This document shows positions 18,150 to 31,655 of a stretch of DNA of 64,000 nucleotides, piece after piece. This DNA is from Cyanobium sp. Aljojuca 7A6. Lineage in GTDB: Bacteria; Cyanobacteriota; Cyanobacteriia; PCC-6307; Cyanobiaceae. The stretch's first letter is position 1; every line of letters begins with the position of its first letter. Under the pieces are notes generated by a model. That model had not been told where the DNA came from and made no database searches. It saw only the letters and a list, made by a program, of their open reading frames with translations. Both the position numbers and the translations under genes were made by a program. Where the stretch lies: the NCBI RefSeq assembly GCF_024346455.1, contig NZ_JAGQCY010000002.1, forward strand, positions 124,001 to 188,000, given 5' to 3'.

Positions 18150-18808
18150 GCCAGCCGCTGGGCGGCCAGGGTCACAGCCAGCGGCAGGATCCGATGCTCC
18201 TGACGTTGGATGCGGGCATGGAGCCGCTGCCGGTCATCCCCCGCCAGCACCGGGACGGCCGCCTGCGCAAGGATCGGTCCCGCATCCACGTCGGCCGTCA
18301 CCAGGTGGGCGGTGCATCCCGCCAGGGTGACCCCGGCGGCCAGGGCTTCCCCCACCCCATCGGCGCCGCGGAAGCTGGGCAATAAGGAGGGGTGGATGTT
18401 CACCAGACGATCCGGGAAGGCCTCAATCAGCACGTCGGTGACGATGCGCATCCAGCCCGCCATCACCACCAGATCGACCCGGTGCGTGCGGAACAGGGCG
18501 ATCAGGGCGCCGTCGAGGGCCTGCCGCGACGGCTGGCTGCGGTGGTCGATCACCTGGCAGGGGATGCCGAGTCGTTCGGCCCGGCGTTGGGCCCCGCAGC
18601 CCTGCCGGTTCACGGCCAGCACGACCACCTGCCCCTGCAGAAGCCCCTGCGCGCAGGCCTCCACCAGGGCTTCGAAGTTGCTGCCCTCGCCGGAGGCCAT
18701 CACCGCCAGTCGCAGCGGGGTCCCGCCGGCCGGAAGCGGCTGTGGCAATGGCCACTGGAGAGACCCGCTGGGATCGCTATGGTCGGCGGAATCGGGCATT
18801 GCGTCCAT
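18140..18808 (-). CDS. purN: Phosphoribosylglycinamide formyltransferase PurN
   Basis: A 222-residue formyl-THF-dependent enzyme of purine synthesis that converts GAR to FGAR. The substrate motif ASGEGSNFEAL is at about 38-48 and the catalytic triad equivalents are Asn137, His139 (NIHPSLLPSF) and Asp175 (DVDAGPIL). The N terminus carries about 30 non-conserved Pro/Ser-rich residues. Two ATGs are possible: 18808 and, three codons later, 18799. If 18808 is used, its start codon lies in the same CATG tetranucleotide as the divergent DUF1257 gene start. Confidence 0.94.
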   Translation of the reverse strand: MDAMPDSADHSDPSGSLQWPLPQPLPAGGTPLRLAVMASGEGSNFEALVEACAQGLLQGQVVVLAVNRQGCGAQRRAERLGIPCQVIDHRSQPSRQALDGALIALFRTHRVDLVVMAGWMRIVTDVLIEAFPDRLVNIHPSLLPSFRGADGVGEALAAGVTLAGCTAHLVTADVDAGPILAQAAVPVLAGDDRQRLHARIQRQEHRILPLAVTLAAQRLAQG

Positions 18809-19151
18809 GTCCCATCTCTCCATCCTGCCCACCGTGCTGCGGGATGCTGATCTCCTGGGAGCCACACTTTCCACGCTCAAGCTTCCCTGGCGCCTGGGCG
18901 GTGAACTCGCTGGTTTCGGTGACGAGCGTCTACCGGTGACACTCCAGGTGCAGCTGAAGGACGGTCAGTCCCTGGGTTGGGCCCGCCAGGCAGATGGGTC
19001 CCTGGCCTTGGTGGGCGACCTCCAGCGCCTCAGCCGCAGCACCCCCCTGCAACGGCTGCTGGGCCAAATCACCCGGGCCTATGCCGCAAGAGCGGCCCTC
19101 CAGGAGGCCAGCCTGGCTCTTCCCACGGCGTCGATCGAGCTCCGTGTCTGA
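18807..19151 (+). CDS. DUF1257 (Ycf35-like) domain protein
   Basis: A 114-residue protein beginning MSHLSILPTVLRD, the typical opening of the DUF1257/Ycf35 family found in cyanobacteria and some plastids. The core contains VTLQVQLKDGQSLGWARQ and ends with an Ala-rich helix. The function of the family is not established. It starts at ATG 18807 and its last codons overlap the GTG start of the downstream M61 peptidase gene by 8 bp, so it is the first gene of a three-gene operon ending with the amidase. Confidence 0.8.
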   Translation: MSHLSILPTVLRDADLLGATLSTLKLPWRLGGELAGFGDERLPVTLQVQLKDGQSLGWARQADGSLALVGDLQRLSRSTPLQRLLGQITRAYAARAALQEASLALPTASIELRV

Positions 19152-20892
19152 CGACCAACCCCGTGGTGATGGGGCCGCCGGGCCGATCGTCCAGCTCGAT
19201 CTGCGTGAACCCCACCGCCACCTGGTCAGGGTCACGCTCCAGCTCACGCCCCGTTGCCTGCAGCCGGAGCTGCGATTACCGGCCTGGACCCCTGGGTCCT
19301 ACCTGATCCGCGACTACGTTCGCCATCTGGAGGCCCTGGAGGTGTCCCAGGGCGGGACGCCCGTCGCCACCTCCCGTGCGTCGCAGGCCTGCTGGCGTCT
19401 GGATCTCAGGAGCCTGGCGCCGCTTGTGATTCACTATCGCCTCCAGGCCACCGAGCTGAGCGTGCGCACCTGCCATCTCAGTGCTGACCATGGCTTCCTG
19501 GCCCTGGCCGGTGTAGTCCTGCAGGTCAGCGGGGAACGCTGGCACCCCCATCGACTCGAGTTGCAACTGCCCGAGGGCTGGCAGGGGTTTGTTCCCCTTC
19601 CCTGCGACGGCACCAACGCCTGGATCGCTGCAGACTTCGACCAGCTCATCGACAGCCCGGTTGAGGTTGGCCCCCATCCCTGCCACCGGTTCAGCGTCGC
19701 TGACGTGCCCCATCGTTGGGTCACCTGGGGCGCCGACCTGCCCGCCGACGATCCCCTCTGGCTCGCCGACGTGGAACGGGTTGCCCTGGCCTGCTGCCGT
19801 CTGATGGGGGAACCGATCCCCGCCAGCCCCAACTATCTGTTCGTGCTGCATCTGCTGGCCGAGGCCTACGGCGGCCTCGAACACGACCACGCCAGCGTGC
19901 TGCAGTTCGGGCGCCGGGCCCTGGCGGCGCCAGGCGGTCGTCGCAAGCTGCTGCAACTGGTGGCCCATGAGTATCTCCACCAATGGAATGTGCGCCGCCT
20001 GAGGCCCGCTGAGCTCACCCCCATCGACTACGACCGGGTCGCGATCGTTCCCGGTCTCTGGTTTGCCGAAGGCGTCACCTCCTACCTCGACCTCCTGCTG
20101 CCCCTGGCGGCCGGCCTGGGCACGGAGGCCGAACTGCTGGAGGACCTGGGGGCCGACTTCAGCCGTTACCTGCTCACCCCAGGTCGCCGGGTCCAGGGGT
20201 TGCGGCAAAGCGCCGAAGAGGCCTGGGTGAAGCTCTACCGGCAGGACGCCTCTTCTGCCGACAGCCAGATCAGCTACTACCTGAAGGGGGCTGTGGTCGC
20301 CCTGGTGCTCGACCTGCACCTGCGGCGGCAGGGTTCCTGCCTGGCCATGGTGCTGCGGGCCCTCTGGCGCAGTCATGGGGCCTGGGGCCGGGGCTACCGG
20401 AACGACGACCTGATCGCTGCTTTTGCCGAGCAGGCCGCCGACCTGGCCGAGCTTCTGCCCCACTGGCTCGAGAGCACCGACGACCCCGACCTGGCCAGCT
20501 ACCTGGCTGACGTGGGCCTGGCCCTGGTGCCGAAGCCTGCGACAGAGCCGTTCTTCGGCTGGCAGCTCGAGGACGCTGCAGACAGGCCGATGCAGCTGAA
20601 GCGGGTGCACAGGGACGGCCCGGCTGAACGGTCCCGCCTGCAGCCAGGGGATGAGCTGCTGGCCCTTGACGGACGGCGCCTGCGGCGTCCAGAGGACCTT
20701 TCCCTGGCCATCGGCCCCACCACGGTGCCGGCGGAACGAGTGTTGCTCTACTGCCGTGATGGCCTGGTGCGCAGCACCGGGCTGTGGCCCGACCCCCCTG
20801 CGGTGGCCAGTTGGCAGTTGGTGATCGACCCCCTGCTGAACAATGACCAGACGGGCCTGAACCGGCAGCGTTGGCTGTCTCTCCAGCCATGA
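19144..20892 (+). CDS. M61 (glycyl aminopeptidase-like) metallopeptidase with PDZ domain
   Basis: A 582-residue zinc peptidase. The N-terminal beta domain contains LPAWTPGSYLIRDY, characteristic of M61 proteins. The zinc site HEYLH is at 275-279, with the third ligand Glu309 in WFAEGVTSYLD. A C-terminal PDZ-like domain follows (about 485-560: VHRDGPAERSRLQPGDELLA). There is no signal peptide, so it probably acts in the cytoplasm. Substrates are unknown; PDZ domains often read C termini. The start is GTG at 19144, inside the last codons of the DUF1257 gene, and its stop overlaps the amidase start (ATGA). Confidence 0.9.
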   Translation: MSDDQPRGDGAAGPIVQLDLREPHRHLVRVTLQLTPRCLQPELRLPAWTPGSYLIRDYVRHLEALEVSQGGTPVATSRASQACWRLDLRSLAPLVIHYRLQATELSVRTCHLSADHGFLALAGVVLQVSGERWHPHRLELQLPEGWQGFVPLPCDGTNAWIAADFDQLIDSPVEVGPHPCHRFSVADVPHRWVTWGADLPADDPLWLADVERVALACCRLMGEPIPASPNYLFVLHLLAEAYGGLEHDHASVLQFGRRALAAPGGRRKLLQLVAHEYLHQWNVRRLRPAELTPIDYDRVAIVPGLWFAEGVTSYLDLLLPLAAGLGTEAELLEDLGADFSRYLLTPGRRVQGLRQSAEEAWVKLYRQDASSADSQISYYLKGAVVALVLDLHLRRQGSCLAMVLRALWRSHGAWGRGYRNDDLIAAFAEQAADLAELLPHWLESTDDPDLASYLADVGLALVPKPATEPFFGWQLEDAADRPMQLKRVHRDGPAERSRLQPGDELLALDGRRLRRPEDLSLAIGPTTVPAERVLLYCRDGLVRSTGLWPDPPAVASWQLVIDPLLNNDQTGLNRQRWLSLQP

Positions 20893-21767
20893 GTTCGTCC
20901 CTGCGTCCCCTGGTACTGGCGGTGGCCGGCGCGGGTGTGCTGAGCCTCGGTGGTCTCACCTGGCTGGGACGCGACCTGTTCGGCGCCCCGGGCAATGCCG
21001 GCGGCCGTGCCTCCCTGCTCGACCTGCTTGACGAGGTGCGCCAGTCCCCAGGTGCTGGCGGGCAGCTGCAGCCACCTCCACCAGCCCAGACCCTGCCACC
21101 GCCCCATGCGGCCTGGCGAGCTCCGCTGGGTGGCGCCTGCCAGGCCGACCCGCTGCTGCGCAACCGCCTGCTCGCCCTGGCGGAACGCCTCCGTTATGAG
21201 ACCATCCGGCTGCGCATTGATCCGAGCAACTACGGCGAGCGCTTTCGCCAGGATGTCTTCGGCCAGCCGCTGGACCCCACGCCCCAGGTCGTCGTGCTGC
21301 ATGAGACCGTCTACGGCATCAACTCGGCGATCAACACCTTCATGACGCCCCACCCCAGGGACGAGGACCAGGTGAGTTACCACACCCTGATCGGCCTCGA
21401 CGGCCGGGTGGTGGAGGTGCTCGATCCATCCAAACGGGCCTTCGGGTCCGGCAATTCCGCCTTCAACGGCCGCTGGGTGGTGACCAACCCGGAGGTGGGA
21501 GGCTCGATCAACAACTTCTCACTGCACCTGAGCCTGGAAACCCCACTTGATGGGGAGGACCAGGACAGCGCCCACAGCGGGTACACCGCGGCCCAGTACG
21601 ACGCGCTGGCGATCGTCCTGGGCCGCTGGATGCGCCGCTACGGCATTCCGGCCAGCAACATCACCACCCACCAGCACGTGGATCTGGGTGGAGAACGGAT
21701 GGATCCCCGCAGTTTTGACTGGCGCGAGCTGCAGCTTCGGCTCGCCTCCATCGGCGTCCTCTGCTGA
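20889..21767 (+). CDS. N-acetylmuramoyl-L-alanine amidase (amidase_2 family)
   Basis: A 292-residue exported amidase. Residues about 7-25 are a hydrophobic signal or anchor (LVLAVAGAGVLSLGG), followed by a Pro-rich linker at 58-72. The catalytic domain has zinc ligand His138 (VVVLHETVYG), then HTLIGLDGRVVEV and the late THQHVDLGGERMDPRSFDW motif that supplies further ligands. It cleaves the amide bond between MurNAc and the stem peptide, so it acts in the periplasm in wall remodelling or recycling. Translation is coupled to the peptidase gene by a 4-bp overlap. The next gene, on the opposite strand, ends only 6 bp away. Confidence 0.88.
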   Translation: MSSSLRPLVLAVAGAGVLSLGGLTWLGRDLFGAPGNAGGRASLLDLLDEVRQSPGAGGQLQPPPPAQTLPPPHAAWRAPLGGACQADPLLRNRLLALAERLRYETIRLRIDPSNYGERFRQDVFGQPLDPTPQVVVLHETVYGINSAINTFMTPHPRDEDQVSYHTLIGLDGRVVEVLDPSKRAFGSGNSAFNGRWVVTNPEVGGSINNFSLHLSLETPLDGEDQDSAHSGYTAAQYDALAIVLGRWMRRYGIPASNITTHQHVDLGGERMDPRSFDWRELQLRLASIGVLC

Positions 21768-21773
21768 TCGGGC

Positions 21774-22646
21774 TCAGATGAGCGGGCTGGTGATCGGCTT
21801 GCGGCTGCCGTAAAGGAAGGCGTGAAGTTCCGGATCCTGCATGTAGCGGAGCACCCGCGCCGGGTAATCGAGCTTGCCGTTGTGCAGATAGGCCAGGGTG
21901 GCCATGGCCTTGGCGTCGGCCGGGTTGGTGCTGGCGTTCATCAGGGTCTGGCCGGAGAGGCCCAAGGCCTGCTTGAGGCGCACGAACTTGCCGACCAGCA
22001 GCCGCACGTTGCGATCAGGGTCGAGCAGCTGCATGCGGGCCTCATCAATCTGCTCCTGGGTGGCATCGGCCGGCAGCAGGCCCTGCTTGACGAGCTCACC
22101 GAGGCTGAGCTGGGCGGGCCCAAGGGTGCTGAACAAGCCGCTGCGGGCGGCCAGAGGGTGATCCTCACCGGGCTTGGCATGTTGCAGTTCATCGAACAGC
22201 ACAGCGGTCACCAGCATCGGGTTGATGCCGTGACGGCGGCTCTCGCTGAGAATCACCGGCCTGAGCTCCTCAAGCCGACCGAGGGTATGGGTGCGCAGGG
22301 GTTGGAGCTGGTCGATGCCCTCGGTGAACAGCTGGGCGAGGCGAGGCTGGGGGCCGTGGACGCCGAAGCGGCGGTTCAGCTCGCGTAGCTCTTCGGGACT
22401 GAAATCGACCGGGTCAGGACGCAGACCTTCGCTGGTGGAGGGACTGATCAGGGGAAAGGCCTCGATGCCCCGCTCCGCTTCGGTGAGCAGGAAGGGGGTG
22501 CGGCCTTGGCGCTGGGGTTCGCGGCTGAAGGGAACGACACACAGTCCGATCGCCCCAAGCAGCAGCGTGGCGCGAAAAACGGCTGCCCCCCCCCCTCGAA
22601 GGCGAGAAAAGCTCGGAGGCTTAGTTCTTGCGAAGCGGGACAGCAA
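21774..22646 (-). CDS. Lytic-transglycosylase-like exported protein (DUF1402-like)
   Basis: A 290-residue protein with an N-terminal membrane segment (VFRATLLLGAIGLCVVPF) and a helical C-terminal domain. The part SRRHGINPMLVTAVLFDELQH resembles the catalytic helix region of lysozyme-like transglycosylases, with Glu in FDEL as a possible acid, followed by TLGPAQLSLGELVKQG. The resemblance is to DUF1402-type proteins and is not certain. The start seems to be TTG at 22646; no ATG is well placed. A peptidoglycan role fits the convergent amidase gene, but this is inference. Confidence 0.6.
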   Translation of the reverse strand: MLSRFARTKPPSFSRLRGGGAAVFRATLLLGAIGLCVVPFSREPQRQGRTPFLLTEAERGIEAFPLISPSTSEGLRPDPVDFSPEELRELNRRFGVHGPQPRLAQLFTEGIDQLQPLRTHTLGRLEELRPVILSESRRHGINPMLVTAVLFDELQHAKPGEDHPLAARSGLFSTLGPAQLSLGELVKQGLLPADATQEQIDEARMQLLDPDRNVRLLVGKFVRLKQALGLSGQTLMNASTNPADAKAMATLAYLHNGKLDYPARVLRYMQDPELHAFLYGSRKPITSPLI

Positions 22647-22818
22647 GCAAAAACGTGCTCTTTAGATCAATCGTAACGAACACTTCCGGATTTGCCCTCC
22701 TGGTAGGGCGCTCTCGCCGCTGGACCCTGTGGGGGAAGCCCCGCATCCGCCGATCCGCTTGCCGAATATGGAGGCGGATGGATACGGTTCGGGGGCCCGT
22801 CACGGCGTCCCAGGAGCC

Positions 22819-25552
<2,734 letters not shown>

Positions 25553-25576
25553 GTGCCTCAGGCGGCTCCCCCACCC

Positions 25577-26407
25577 ATGCTTGAGCTGCTCAGCGAAAAC
25601 CGCAGCTTCGGCGGTCTGCACCGCCGTTACCGGCACCGTTCCACCCAACTGAACGGGCGGCCACCCTGGCAGTGTTCCTGCCCCCCCAGGCCCTCGAGGG
25701 GGTCCGGGTGCCGGCCCTCTACTGGCTGTCGGGCCTCACCTGCACCGATGAGAACGTGATGCAGAAGGGCGGGGCCCATCGCCTCGCCGCCGACCTCGGC
25801 CTGGCCCTGGTGGCACCGGACACGAGCCCCAGGGGCCCCGAGGTGCCCACGGATCCGCAGGGTGGCTGGGATCTGGGCCCTGGGGCGGGCTTCTACGTGG
25901 ATGCCACCGCCCCACCCTGGGACCGGCACTACCGGATGCACAGCTACGTGGTGGAGGAACTGCCCGCCCTGTTGGAAGCCCAGCTGCCCCTGGGCCAGGC
26001 CCGCAGCATCAGCGGCCATTCGATGGGGGGCCATGGTGCCCTGGTCGCGGCCCTGCGGCACCCGGGCCGTTACCGGTCGGTGTCCGCCTTCGCCCCGATC
26101 TGCCACCCCACGGCTTGTCCGTGGGGGCAGAAGGCCTTTGGCGCCTACCTGGGTCCGGATCAGCGGGCGTGGGCCGACTGGGATGCCTCGCTGCTGCTGG
26201 CTTCAGCGGCGCAGCGGCTGCCCTTGCTGGTGGACCAGGGCCTCGCCGATCCGTTCCTCGAGAGCCAACTGCGGCCCGCCGACCTGGCGGCGGCGGCGGC
26301 AGCGGCCAACCATCCTTTGGAGCTGCGCTACCAGGAGGGCTACGACCACAGCTACTTCTTCATCGCCAGCTTCATCGACGACCATCTGCGTCACCATGCG
26401 GCCGCCC

Positions 26408-26424
<17 letters not shown>
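25577..26424 (+). pseudogene. S-formylglutathione hydrolase with an apparent 1-nt frameshift
   Basis: An esterase D-family gene split between two frames. The first frame begins at ATG 25577 (MLELLSENRSFGGLHRRYRH), the expected N terminus. Homology then continues in another frame from about 25660 (TLAVFLPPQALEGVRVPALY) to the stop at 26424. Adding one base near 25655-25662, in the run GGGCGGCC, would restore a protein of about 282 residues. The rest is intact, including TCTDENV, the nucleophile motif SGHSMGGHG and the YDHSYFFI His region. Without the fix, translation could start only at GTG 25672 and would lack about 32 residues. Sequencing error, recent mutation or a real pseudogene are all possible. 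The 3' end overlaps leuS by 17 bp. Confidence 0.75.
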
Positions 26425-29032
<2,608 letters not shown>

Positions 29033-29077
29033 GGGCCGTATGGGGTGGGAGTGATCGTGTCACAGCCCATGGATCGC

Positions 29078-29317
29078 TCAGCTGAGGGCGCGCAACGAGG
29101 CAATCGCCGTCAGGCTGATCAGCAGCAACGGGGTGCCAGGTTCGGTGCTCATGGCCAGGAAATGGCTGTCCTGCCAGCGGATGATGCCATCACACTCCTG
29201 GCCGGTCAGCAGCACCACGTTCACGGGAGTGCGGATGCGGATCAGCTCCTGAACATGGCGCACACTGGGCAGGGTCGTATCGAGCCTGGGCCCCCGGCGT
29301 TCAAAGAAACTCTGCAT
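29078..29317 (-). CDS. hfq: Cyanobacterial-type Hfq (Sm-like protein)
   Basis: A 79-residue Sm-fold protein matching the divergent Hfq of cyanobacteria: LPSVRHVQELIRIRTPVNVV, then LLTGQECDGIIRWQDSHFL as the Sm1 region. The Sm2 region reads LLLISLTAIASL and lacks the Lys-His pair of enterobacterial Hfq. In Synechocystis the homologue affects motility through pilus proteins rather than acting as a general sRNA chaperone. The ATG at 29317 gives a short, non-conserved leader. It sits between leuS (same strand) and the divergent dapF, a placement seen in other cyanobacteria. Confidence 0.87.
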   Translation of the reverse strand: MQSFFERRGPRLDTTLPSVRHVQELIRIRTPVNVVLLTGQECDGIIRWQDSHFLAMSTEPGTPLLLISLTAIASLRALS

Positions 29318-29360
29318 AGGATCGACCCCAACCTCCAGGACTTACGGAACGGTGCTCCAG

Positions 29361-30434
29361 GTGCTCCAATTCAGCAAATATCAGGGTCTTGGGAATGACT
29401 TCTTACTGCTTGACGGGCGCAGCTTAGAGGATCCTGAGGACCTGTTCGGCTTGACCCCTGAGCTGGTGCAACGGCTCTGTGACCGGCGCTTCGGGGTCGG
29501 TGGCGATGGCGTGATCCTGGCCTTGCCGCCCCGGGAGGGCGGCGAACTGCGGATGCGGATCTTCAACGCCGATGGCACCGAGCCCGAGATGTGCGGCAAC
29601 GGCATCCGCTGTCTGGCCCGCTTCCTGGCCGACAGCGACGGTGACGTCGCCCCTCGCCGCTGGGAGGTCGAGACCCTGGCCGGTCGCATCGTGCCGGCCC
29701 TGGCCGAGGACGGGCGCATCCGCGTTGACATGGGCGCCCCGTTCCTGACGCCGGAGACGATTCCCACCGGACTGGCCATGGGGGTGGAGGGGCTGCCGGT
29801 TGGGATGCTGGAAGTGCTGGGGGAGCCCATGGCCGTGGCGGCTGCCGGCATGGGCAATCCCCACGCCGTGGTGCCGGTGGATGACGTGGCAGCCATCGAT
29901 CTGGAGACCCTGGGCGCCGCCCTGGAGGTGCACGAGGCCTTCCCGGCCCGGACCAACGTCCATTTCGTTGAGGTGATCGCCCCCAACCATCTGGTGATGC
30001 GGGTGTGGGAGCGGGGAGCCGGGCCCACCCTGGCCTGTGGCACCGGTGCCTGCGCCACCCTGGTGGCCTGCCACCTGCTGGGCCTGGCCGACCGCCAGGC
30101 CCGGCTCGATCTGCCCGGGGGGCCCCTGGAGATCGACTGGGAGGAGGCCAGCGGCCACGTCTTCATGACCGGCCCGGCCGAGGCGGTGTTCGACGGCGTG
30201 GTGGCCCCCTCAATGTTCGGGGTTGCCCTGGAGGCACGTCCCACCATTGATTGCGCGACGGTGTGCGTCAACGGCTGCCTCCGTCCCGAGGCCTGCGCCA
30301 GCGCCGAAGCCCGCGCCCGCGTCACGGCCCTGCTGGAGGGCCGCTCCCTCGATGATCTGGTGACCCTGGCTGGCGAGTCCCTGGAATCCCGCACCCGGGG
30401 CCGCCTCTGCCGTGATGAACCCGCCGCGCCCTGA
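29361..30434 (+). CDS. dapF: Diaminopimelate epimerase with Cys-rich C-terminal extension
   Basis: Converts LL- to meso-diaminopimelate for lysine and peptidoglycan. The two catalytic Cys are Cys78 (EPEMCGNGIRC) and Cys226 (TLACGTGA). The catalytic fold ends near residue 280 (FMTGPAEAVFDGVV), the normal size for DapF, but the frame continues for about 77 more residues. That tail carries Cys298, Cys302, Cys306, Cys312 and Cys350, with SLDDLVTLAGESLESR between. The GTG at 29361 gives MLQFSKYQG; another GTG lies three codons upstream. The 3' end overlaps the cysteine desulfurase start by 20 bp. Confidence 0.93.
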   Translation: MLQFSKYQGLGNDFLLLDGRSLEDPEDLFGLTPELVQRLCDRRFGVGGDGVILALPPREGGELRMRIFNADGTEPEMCGNGIRCLARFLADSDGDVAPRRWEVETLAGRIVPALAEDGRIRVDMGAPFLTPETIPTGLAMGVEGLPVGMLEVLGEPMAVAAAGMGNPHAVVPVDDVAAIDLETLGAALEVHEAFPARTNVHFVEVIAPNHLVMRVWERGAGPTLACGTGACATLVACHLLGLADRQARLDLPGGPLEIDWEEASGHVFMTGPAEAVFDGVVAPSMFGVALEARPTIDCATVCVNGCLRPEACASAEARARVTALLEGRSLDDLVTLAGESLESRTRGRLCRDEPAAP

Positions 30435-31629
30435 TATCCCTGGGACGGCAGGCCCCACCCGGGCGGTGTACCTGGACGCCTGCGCCACCAGCCCCCCGGC
30501 GCCGGAAGTGCTCGACGCCATGGACCGTGCCCACCGGGAGGCCTGGGCCAATCCCTCCAGCCTGCACGGCTTCGGCCTGGCGGCGGCGGACCGGCTGGAG
30601 CGCGACCGCCAGGCCCTGGCGTCACGCCTGGGCTGCGGCAGCGACGAGCTGGTGCTTGTATCGGGTGGCAGTGAAGCGATCCATGCCGCCCTGATCGGTT
30701 GCGCCGGCTGCCTGGAGCCCGGCCGGGTGCTGCTCTCGGCGGTGGAACATCCCGCCAGCTATGCCGCTGCCGACGCCATGGTGCGACGAGGTTGGCAGCG
30801 GCAGCTCCTGCCGGTGGATCGCCGTGGGGTGGTGGACCTGGAGGCCCTCGAGGCGCTTCTGCTGCCGCCGACCCGTCTGGTGTCGATCCTCTGGGGCCAG
30901 AGCGAGGTGGGCACGCTCCAGCCGATCACCCGCATCGGCGAGCTCTGCCGCCGGGCTGGCGTGTTGCTGCATGTGGACGGCGTTCAGGTGGTGGGTCACC
31001 AAAGCCTCGATTTCAGCCAGCTGCCGGTGGACCTGCTCAGCTGCGCGGCCCACAAGCTGCAGGGCCCCCGCGGTGTTGGCGCCCTGCTGGTGCGGCGCGG
31101 GCTCCGGCTGGACCCCCTGATCGGCGGAGCTCAGGAAGCGGGCCGCCGCGGCGGTACCGAGCCCGTGGCCCTGGTGGCGGGGTTTGCGGCGGCCCTGGCG
31201 CTGGCCGAGCAGCGTCTGGCGGCCCACGGCGGGCAAGACCCGATAAGGCCCCTGCGTGATCGGCTTCTGGAGGCACTGTTGCCACTCGAGGGGGTGGGCC
31301 TCAGCGGGCCAACACCGGACGACCCCTGCGGGCGCCTGCCCCATCACATCAGCCTGCTGGTGGCTGGCCCGGCGGGACGATCACTGAGCGGACGCCGGCT
31401 GGTGCGGGAGCTGGCCCGGCGGGGTTACGCCGTCAGCAGTGGATCCGCCTGCACCAGTGGCGGGACGGCGGCGGCCAGTGCCGTGCTGCTCGCCATGGGC
31501 TACAACCCCGAGGAGGCCGCCAGCGGCCTGCGACTCAGCCTGGGCCCCTGGCTTACCCCGGCAGATCTGGCCGACCTCCCGGCGGCCCTGGAGGAAGCAC
31601 GCCGCAGTGTCGCCGCAGCGCCTGGGTAG
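30415..31629 (+). CDS. Cysteine desulfurase (NifS/IscS family)
   Basis: A 404-residue PLP enzyme that removes sulfur from cysteine for Fe-S clusters and thiolation. PLP Lys214 lies in CAAHKLQGPRG, and the persulfide Cys346 in SSGSACTSG. The N-terminal motif YLDACATSPP matches the family. The closest pattern is the IscS/NifS group rather than SufS. ATG at 30415 is chosen; GTG one codon earlier is also possible. It starts inside the end of dapF, whose tail carries five Cys residues, a coincidence worth noting. Confidence 0.93.
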   Translation: MNPPRPDIPGTAGPTRAVYLDACATSPPAPEVLDAMDRAHREAWANPSSLHGFGLAAADRLERDRQALASRLGCGSDELVLVSGGSEAIHAALIGCAGCLEPGRVLLSAVEHPASYAAADAMVRRGWQRQLLPVDRRGVVDLEALEALLLPPTRLVSILWGQSEVGTLQPITRIGELCRRAGVLLHVDGVQVVGHQSLDFSQLPVDLLSCAAHKLQGPRGVGALLVRRGLRLDPLIGGAQEAGRRGGTEPVALVAGFAAALALAEQRLAAHGGQDPIRPLRDRLLEALLPLEGVGLSGPTPDDPCGRLPHHISLLVAGPAGRSLSGRRLVRELARRGYAVSSGSACTSGGTAAASAVLLAMGYNPEEAASGLRLSLGPWLTPADLADLPAALEEARRSVAAAPG

Positions 31630-31655
31630 GGTCCGCTCAGCTTTGTCGCACGCCG

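Noticed and set aside
25650-25670. Programmed -1 frameshift in fghA
   Set aside because: There is no slippery heptamer of the form X XXY YYZ and no clear stimulatory structure; a plain indel is simpler.
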